In this document: piece after piece, positions 56,436 to 64,000 of the stretch
Layout of the letters: every line of letters begins with the position of its first letter
How positions within the stretch are numbered: the stretch's first letter is position 1
Origin: Macquaria australasica
Lineage: Eukaryota; Chordata; Actinopteri; Centrarchiformes; Percichthyidae
DNA: 64,000 bases
NCBI GenBank assembly: GCA_005408345.1
Contig: SEMN01000001.1
Span: forward strand, 248,001 to 312,000
Direction: 5' to 3'
Position numbers and translations under genes: made by a program
Notes under the pieces: model-generated
Database searches by the model: none
Seen by the model: only the letters and a program-made list of their open reading frames with translations
Told to the model about the DNA's origin: nothing

Positions 56436-58475
56436 AGCATTTAAAGTTGATAACCACTTCTAATATGTATATAATACCTGACGTACCAGCTGTATAGTTT
56501 CCTTTTTGACTTTGAGGATATGTACTGGTCTTTCAAAGCATTTATTGGTGGAAAAATCATCAAACTGACTTAAAAATGCATTGCTTCAGTTAAGCATCTG
56601 CCAACCATCTGAACTTGTAATACATGAAACATAAATTCATCCAGCATGCTTTGAGCTTAAGATTTTCATACAGTACTTTGATTTACCTTTGGTGTAGTTC
56701 ATTGACCGGCTGCTATATATCTGTTAAAAGACACAGCCTAAGTCTCACACAGCACACGTCAGCCTGGTTAGGACTATGTGAAAAACAGTCAGGAAGAGCG
56801 TGCCGAGTATCGGATTCAGCCAGGACTCAGGCCTGGAGCTCTTTGTCCATAGAGAGCCATTCATCCCTGGCTGGGACAGTAGAGGAGTGATCACTCACTG
56901 GAGCATTAGCAAAGATCCAGACCACATCATTCATTTGCCTCACTCTTCTTCACAACCACTCTCTCTCTCTGCGTTTTTGTCCCTCTAACTTTCCACTTAT
57001 TCTTTCTCTGTTGTGTGTGCTCCCACTGTCACTCTCATTCTCCTCCTGCACATACATGGGTGGATGTCTCTCCAGGGGTCCACTTAGATCCCAGACACAT
57101 GTCACCCACAGTCATCTGTCAGTGGTATTTAATGCTGCAGAGAAGGAGTGGTCTCCTGTCTGGGATGTGGGCCAGATTAACAGGTAGAGTCTAATGATAC
57201 CAGCGGGCCAACATCTACCCCAAAACCTCCAGAGTGACAGGTATAACATGGGCTGAATTATTCCAGGTTTTGTTTGCTAATACTGGATTATGTTGGGGCG
57301 GTTTTTTGTCTTTTATTTTTTGCCTGGTTTATATCTTTTTTGTCCTTGTTCACCCCTTTCCCTTTCTGTCCTTCTCTCTTTCATTATGCAAATGACTGCA
57401 TCCCCCTCTCTCCTTTCCTCTCCTCTATTCTCATCTTCTCCAGATGTGGGCGCTGGTCCAGGTGGATCCTGCTGTTCTCTGCAGTCTGTCCCTGTAAAAC
57501 ATCAGTTAGTGTCAAAGGGAGTCAGCACACGGCTTCTCGGACGCAGCTGCAGTTCTGCTGCGGCTCTGGATTTTTATAGCTTCTTGTGAAAGAGAGGGAG
57601 AGAGAGATTCTATAGGCTCTTATAGTAAAACCTGTAAAACACAGGGAGCTGTCCCAATCTAATCTACTCTTCCTCTGACTGGTGCCAGGCCTGGATGTTT
57701 ATAAAGCAATCATCATCTAAGAGATCAAATAGGCCAAGAAGAGGCCTAATATTAATGCAAATATTGTCTCTCCATATGCAGGATAAATCCAGGTTATTAC
57801 AACTTGGGGCTTACTTTACTTTATCTGTTTTTGGGTTATAATGACACTTAACTAGCACTGATTCTTAGTCTTGTTTACTTATTCTTTGATCAGATATTTC
57901 CTAATTTAAATCTTAATTCTGATCATTTTAGACTGCCCTTTGCCTTAATTTTCTGTTTTTCAAGTTTGGCAAATTTGTGAGTTTGTTTAAAACCTGGTTG
58001 TTGACCGTGGCTGCTCATGTTTCTTTCCCCACAAGACTTATTTTTAGGGATGTCACCGCATTCAGAAATTAACTTGATGAGCACAATCTTATTTTTACTG
58101 ATATGAATAATGGCAGAAACTATGACAATTAGATCCAAGCTGCAATAAACCTGAATAACCCTTTAAAGCAGCAGAGATGACCATAAAAGAGCATGATAGA
58201 CCTGGAGCTTGTGAGCTGAATGCATCATTGTTGGATAATTGCACACAAGCTGAAGTTATTTACAACAAACTGAAGTAGGAGTCTGGATTTAAAGGCAATA
58301 ACTGTGTTGGAGTGGTGGATAGAGCTAAAACTTTGTTGCTCTTTTTCCACTGACACATTCCTTTGCTCTCCAGTGAGCTGCATTCCTCTTATTAGGCATT
58401 CTCAAATCTCCAAATCAATTTCTGCCTTTCTGTTGCCGATGAGTTGAGGCACTATGGGTACAATTAAGATATATG

Positions 58476-58536
58476 GCAGGGAAGGAGAGAGGGGAGAGGG
58501 AGGGGGAGGGGGGAGAGCGGGGTGGGGGGGGGGGTA
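58476..58536 (+). repeat. Purine-rich G tract, G-quadruplex candidate
   Basis: About 60 bp of almost only G and A, with several runs of three to nine G (GAGGGAGGGGGAGGGGGG, then GGGGTGGGGGGGGGG). It could form a G-quadruplex or triplex. Confidence 0.65.
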
Positions 58537-61500
58537 GTTTGGCAAAGGAACAAAAGGCAGGGCTAATGATAACACAAGACCTTGAAATGGGAACGAGGAG
58601 GGCCGAGGCTTCATCTCGCCTCTCGTTCAATCTCCATTCCTCCCTTGACCTCCCCGTTCTTTTTTAGCGTCTCCCCTCTTTTCAGTCCTCTCCCTCGCTC
58701 GTAGTTTCAGCACCCTATTACAGCAAGTGCTTGTCGTCTTTCATGTGGAGCTCACGGCTGGAAATGATTAGGAACATCAAACCACTGAAGGGAAGAGAAG
58801 GGGAGGGAGGTGAAACAGACAGAGCGAGAGAGATTGACTTCTATATTTGGAAGAAAGAATGCTAATATTATTAATGAACATAATAAGGGATGATGGCCAC
58901 TAAAAGTCTCTCTGCCTCTTTCTCTTTCTGCACAAATGTGCGTATTTGTACACGCATACACACACAGCAGGACACATTTGAAGATGTTACACGCTCAAAG
59001 CAGTAACAGTAAACTATACCGTAGAGTTACAGCTTTAGCCCGTGGAGTTTAACATGCAGACATGTGGTGTCTGTTAGGAAGTTTATCTTTGGGCTGCATC
59101 TCATGTTAAAGGACACAGGAGCCGTTGTTCAGGCATATTCACAAGTCGAATCATCTCACATTTATGTTTGGTTTTGTTTGGAGGTTCCCATCCCTATTTA
59201 TGCTATGTTTTACCTCCCAGACACGCTCAGAAAAATCCTTCAGATTTATATGTGTAACTGGAATAGGAAATCATCAGTGGTGTACGTTCTAAACTACAAA
59301 TCTCCAGCACTACAATACTACAGCAATAATACCGGCTCTGTCACCATTAGCACTATAGATCGAGAACAAGCTGTCATCTCTTTTCTGAAAACAGGTAGAG
59401 GAAGAAAGGAGGGGGAGTTGACTGTGAATGGAGGTTAAAAGTGAGGTCAGAGGGAGATAAAAAGCTAGTTAAAGGGATGGACAGAGGGACAGAGGGATAG
59501 AGGAACACAATGAGGGATGACATCACCTTACTGGACTCTGAAGAGTGATAAGAGACGCGGGGGATTTAGATGGTAGTGATCCTATCTTGCGCAAAGCCCT
59601 GCAATGTGGCAACTCTTAAACCGTGTGTGCAACCGTGTGTGTGCCGGTCTACTGTATGTGTGTGCCAGTGTCTCCCTGCCCCCCCCCCTCCCCTCCTCTT
59701 TTCAAAGTGAATCCTGTGGGTCCTGACTGACAGCTGGCCTAATCAACGCAGAAATCAGCCCTATTTTTTACTTACTGTTAAATATTTATAGCCGTTTAAA
59801 CCCTGTCTCTCTGTCTGTGTCCGAGGCCTCAGCCAGACTCACTCTGGCTGGTGCAGCAGCTGCTAGCACCAGATCTGCATACCTGTGAAATACCGGGGAT
59901 TTTATTGTCGCTATCTGCTAACAGGGAAGCTAATGAGGAGCTTGAGGTCAAGTGTCAAAGTTGAAGGGGGAATGTGCACGTTCACCACCCACAGAGAAGA
60001 ATATAAATTGTCACTATTCACAGTTGTGGTCATTAAATGGACTTAAGCCTGCACACGATAGAGGGAATATGGCCCACAACTATCACGACTCTTCAACATC
60101 AGCTAAGAAGCAGAGTTGTTTTTTAAAGCATAATTAGGGAAATTAAGATTGCGCCCCAGTAAGTGATCCTTGGTCAGCAATCAAATTCAGACATTTGGGA
60201 GCTTAATGAGGCTCAGCGCTGCTACAATGTTGATGAGCAGTGCAACTGTTCTGTTTTATGTATTCTGAAAATAGCAAAACACTGCTAAAGTGAAGCAAAA
60301 AGCTGCTAAAACAGAGAGAATACAATGCATGAAAGAAAGGTTTTCTCTAGGCCATCATCTTTGATTTACGCTGTGAGGTCTGTAATATAAAGTGAGCGAT
60401 GATTGTCACTTGTTGTCTTCCAGTTGTAATTTTGCTCCAGAGATGAAGAGAAAACAGTAATTAAGGAGCGAGAGAGCACAAAGACCAACTGGAGTTGGAC
60501 CTCAGACAGGGGAGTGCTGTCTCAGACTGTCTGAGCTGTTGGGTTTTTGGATGAATGAGAGGAGGAATGATTGAGAGTGAGTGGCCCACGGTTGCCTCGG
60601 GGACAACACGCTGGGTAATTTCAAATCCACTAACTAGCTAAAACAGCAGTATGTGTTTAGGAGGATGCATCTGTGTTTCTGCTGCAGCATTTCTCCCAGG
60701 ATGGGAGCAGACATCTGTGTGTGTATATATACATTTTGGGCATTTCGGTGGTTTATCCAATACAAACATGACAAAGAGACGGAGAGAGTGTGGAATCTGT
60801 TTTTTTTTGTTTTTTTTCCTCCACTGGGACACCACAGGATTTTTATTTTCTCTTTGAGTGTGTGACTCTATGACCACTGTTAAGAGTATATCATTGGGAG
60901 TGGGCACTTGGAATTTGAGGGTTAGCAACTTGTTGACGGTTATTGTTTCTAATTTGTATTTTATGTTCAAAGCATGTCTGCATGGAAAGAGAGGGAGGGA
61001 GAGAGAGGGAAGAGGACAAAAGAAAATGGTTCATACTGAAGCACAAGAAGAAACTCCATCATCTAAATATTCATATTCTGATTATGGGTATTGATTAGTC
61101 CATCTGTGAGAGCAAAAAGCACACAAAAGAGGAGATCAATAGGTGTGATTTGAACAATATATCAGGAAGACAGCTGCTGAAGGAGTGGAGAAAGTCAGTG
61201 TCAGCTTCCTCCAGAGATCTAAAATATTCTAAATAAGATTCTGTAATCATCAAAGTCTTATCAAAGTGGACACAAAATGTTTGAAAAAAGTTAGCTTAAA
61301 GCTATGAACTGATAGTAAATCGGGTTCGTGCTGCTAAGAAAACCATCTCTTATCTTCATATTTACATTCTGTGGGTGAGTTTTTCTGATAACGCTGATGT
61401 TTTACAGTCTTAAAATAAACATTATCACCACCATCACTATATTAGTCTTAGATGTTTAGACAAAGTTTTCCAATCTGGGGCCAACGGGAAAACTCCAGCC

Positions 61501-62866
61501 CTCTCAATAACATGGTTCAAGTTGATACGCAAATAGAGATACACACAATACCTTCTAACATGCTACACAAAGGTTCAGGCTTATCCCTGTTGATTGCACA
61601 GCTTCGCTCCACTAAACTAAAATAGTGTCTCTAAGCCTTTGTAGCCCTCCACCCATTTAGTCATGCTTCCTGGATGTGATCCCTGAGGCCATGGGACAGT
61701 TTCATCATGGCCTCATCAGTCACCATGTCAACAGTGAGCTCTAACACTATGGACAATAGATGTAAATTAATTAACACTAGACTTCAGCCAAATAATGCAG
61801 AATTTTGGTTGTGGCATGTTTCTAACAGCCACAATGGCACGTTACCATCATAACGTGGGTCATAATTCGATATCATAATTTGTTGACTTTTAGTGACATC
61901 ATTTTATGATGATATGATCATATTGTTTATCGTTGCTGTCCACATTAATGATTCCAAGCAAACTGTAAGTAAAAACTAACAAAATTAGTTACTGAAGGCA
62001 TTGGGTTGCACATTTAAAGAGTTTTGTCTAATGCGAAGCATAAAATTAGATTTTATATGCTATTTTGAAAGCCTAACTGGCTGGTAAAACATCAAGGCAA
62101 CTTGGGAATTTCTGGACGTATCAATTGAGTCTGGCCACTAGAAAAAAAATTGTCTTGTGACATTTTCTTGTGAGGTGCAGACTTGTTTGAGCAGAGAACC
62201 CAAACATGACTCATTGAAAAAGCCACAAACTCTCTCTACCACTCCCCACTCTCCACCAAAAGCTCAAAACATGGCAGATAAAAATGGCTGACCTCATACA
62301 AACAAAGAGGTAAAGTCCAAAAATCATTTGTCACTGCCACAATGATTCCTTGTATCTTACGCCTATGGCACTGCCGTGGTTAAGGCATTGTCGTAAGTTG
62401 CCAGATGGAAGCCTTTAACTCAAAGACTTATTACATTATTTATCTATTACTATCTCTGCCCAGGGGCTAAGAATACAATAAATCTAGCCAAACTTGAGTT
62501 AAAGGATTCTACACTGACATGTTTCCAATTCAAACTAAATCACGGGTTTATAAAGTAAATCTGATTGAAACCAAGCCCCCCTCTGTGGAGCAGCAGGCTT
62601 TTTTACAAGCTTCCAGGCTAGTTGAAGCCTGATTTTCTCCATGTAAACATTTATGTTTCAGTGTCATTTTATTTCTCAATATGTAAACCAGCACACAGCT
62701 ATGTGGGAGGTTCACACTAATAAGGCAGAGTGTGTTTATCATTATAAGTAAGCTAGGCTTTATTGGGGAAAGACTAAACCACCTTTTTCTGCCCTCCAGA
62801 AATGGTCATACAAAGAGCCAACACTCATCTGACAATATTAGTTTCAAGGATGAGGGTCATAACAAA

Positions 62867-62867
<1 letters not shown>

Positions 62868-62924
<57 letters not shown>

Positions 62925-62938
62925 GTGTGTGTGTGTGC

Positions 62939-62980
<42 letters not shown>
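62868..62980. repeat. (GT)n array with interruptions
   Basis: Two GT runs of about 54 and 42 bp split by GTAGGTGTGTGTGTGCTTG. It ends in GGCATGTGAA, the start of the duplicated unique segment. Confidence 0.97.

Positions 62981-63264
<284 letters not shown>

Positions 63265-63320
<56 letters not shown>
63265..63320. repeat. (GT)n microsatellite after duplicated segment
   Basis: About 56 bp of GT, again ending at GGCA (GGCACCTATC), the same junction tetramer as the two preceding tracts. Confidence 0.95.
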
Positions 63321-63321
<1 letters not shown>

Positions 63322-64000
63322 CACCTATCTTTGTACAAAAGGAAAAAGTGTGGCTGCCTTGATTGAGGGAATAAAAGTAACCTGTGTGGGTTCAGCTGGG
63401 CTAATCTAGCTTGTTGTTTTTTAAGAATGATAGTGGATCAGCACTCAGAACAGATTTAACCAGCTATGTATATGTGCGTTTTCTTTCCTCTTTGTCTATC
63501 TCTGCTTTTTACAACTAAATCCCTTGTCCAAGTCTGTAGTTTCTCCATGTCAGTCCCTCTTTCCCTTGTTCTGTCTGAGGTCAGGCAGTTAGTGACCTCC
63601 ACCTCAGGGATGTGACGATAGTAAAAGATAGCAGGAGCTCCCCCTGAGCTTTGAGCTTACATCTGGGGTTGGGTTACTCTGATAGTTGTTGACTGCAGAG
63701 AGGCACAGCAGTCCGTGTGTGTGTGTGTGTGTGTGTTTGTACACAGTTTTATACCGAGTCTACACACTTCAACAGTAAAGTAAAAAAATATAACAATGTG
63801 GATCTGTAATAACCTGGTAACCCACTAACAGGCCCATATATGACAGCAGCTGTGATAGCTCATTCTCTCTGTTCCTGCGCTGCAAAAACACCCGATCAAA
63901 TTTAAGTGAAAACATTTTAGATATGAGCATTCTTTAGCTTGAGATGAGCAAATATGGCTACCAGTGCAGTTAGTGATTTTCACTTGATACGATTTCTTAA
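63321..64000. other. Noncoding window end, presumed dchs1 intron
   Basis: No exon was recognised up to the window edge. A short (GT)n tract lies at about 63,715-63,736. The missing 5' dchs1 exons must lie beyond this edge if the gene is intact. Confidence 0.5.

Larger units (their letters stand above)
56086..62867. other. Noncoding, presumed large upstream dchs1 intron (middle part)
   Basis: No supported exon. It contains a short telomere-like stretch (56,403-56,435), a purine-rich G tract, CT-rich stretches, and compact complex sequence at 57,060-57,260 and 59,700-59,960 that could be conserved noncoding elements. No RNA gene was recognised. Confidence 0.5.

Noticed and set aside
59064..59438. 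A 124-codon plus-strand open frame
   Set aside because: No domain, signal or splice context; consistent with chance in a 64-kb noncoding-rich window.
62360..62420. A second tRNA-derived SINE head (GTGGTTAAGGCA)
   Set aside because: Only a short match to an A-box-like sequence with no B box or tail following it.

Overview
The window is vertebrate genomic DNA, almost certainly from a teleost fish. It has abundant (CA)n/(GT)n microsatellites, several repeat families of teleost type, GT-AG introns, and one large multi-exon gene whose protein is a vertebrate Dachsous cadherin. Nothing prokaryotic or viral was seen.

The one convincing gene is on the minus strand, from 52,316 down to the stop codon at 31,583-31,585. 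It is the 3' part of dchs1 (dachsous cadherin-related 1, also called protocadherin-16). I resolved 25 coding exons. All use GT...AG splice sites, every junction keeps the reading frame, and the lengths sum to 8,109 nt: 2,702 residues plus a stop. These encode about 22 extracellular cadherin (EC) repeats, one transmembrane helix and a 356-residue cytoplasmic tail. The tail has the Dachsous signature block, which resembles the catenin-binding region of classical cadherins. Counting back from the usual 27 repeats, the first in-window exon starts inside EC6. The signal peptide and EC1 to EC5 (roughly 600 residues) are not visible and should lie beyond position 64,000, which implies an intron of at least 11.7 kb.

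Layout: 1-31,300 is 3' flanking DNA with no gene I can support. It holds microsatellites, an AT-rich palindromic tract, a 214-bp imperfect palindrome (2.4 kb), a teleost interspersed repeat (7.9 kb), a half copy of a TIR element (16.4 kb) and one possible isolated 69-bp exon (28.5 kb). 31,300-52,316 is the dchs1 exon-intron region; its introns hold a (GT)n array, a perfect 25-bp inverted repeat and a full-length TIR element. 52,317-64,000 is interpreted as the large upstream intron of dchs1. It holds microsatellites, G-rich tracts, a degenerate SINE-like sequence and, near 63 kb, a tandemly duplicated unique segment embedded in (GT)n tracts.

Functionally, Dachsous on one cell binds the giant cadherin Fat4 on its neighbour to signal planar cell polarity and Hippo-linked growth control. 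The notable features are four or five inter-repeat linkers lacking the calcium-binding consensus, a furin-type site just outside the membrane, the catenin-binding-like block, and a donor splice site that runs directly into a microsatellite.
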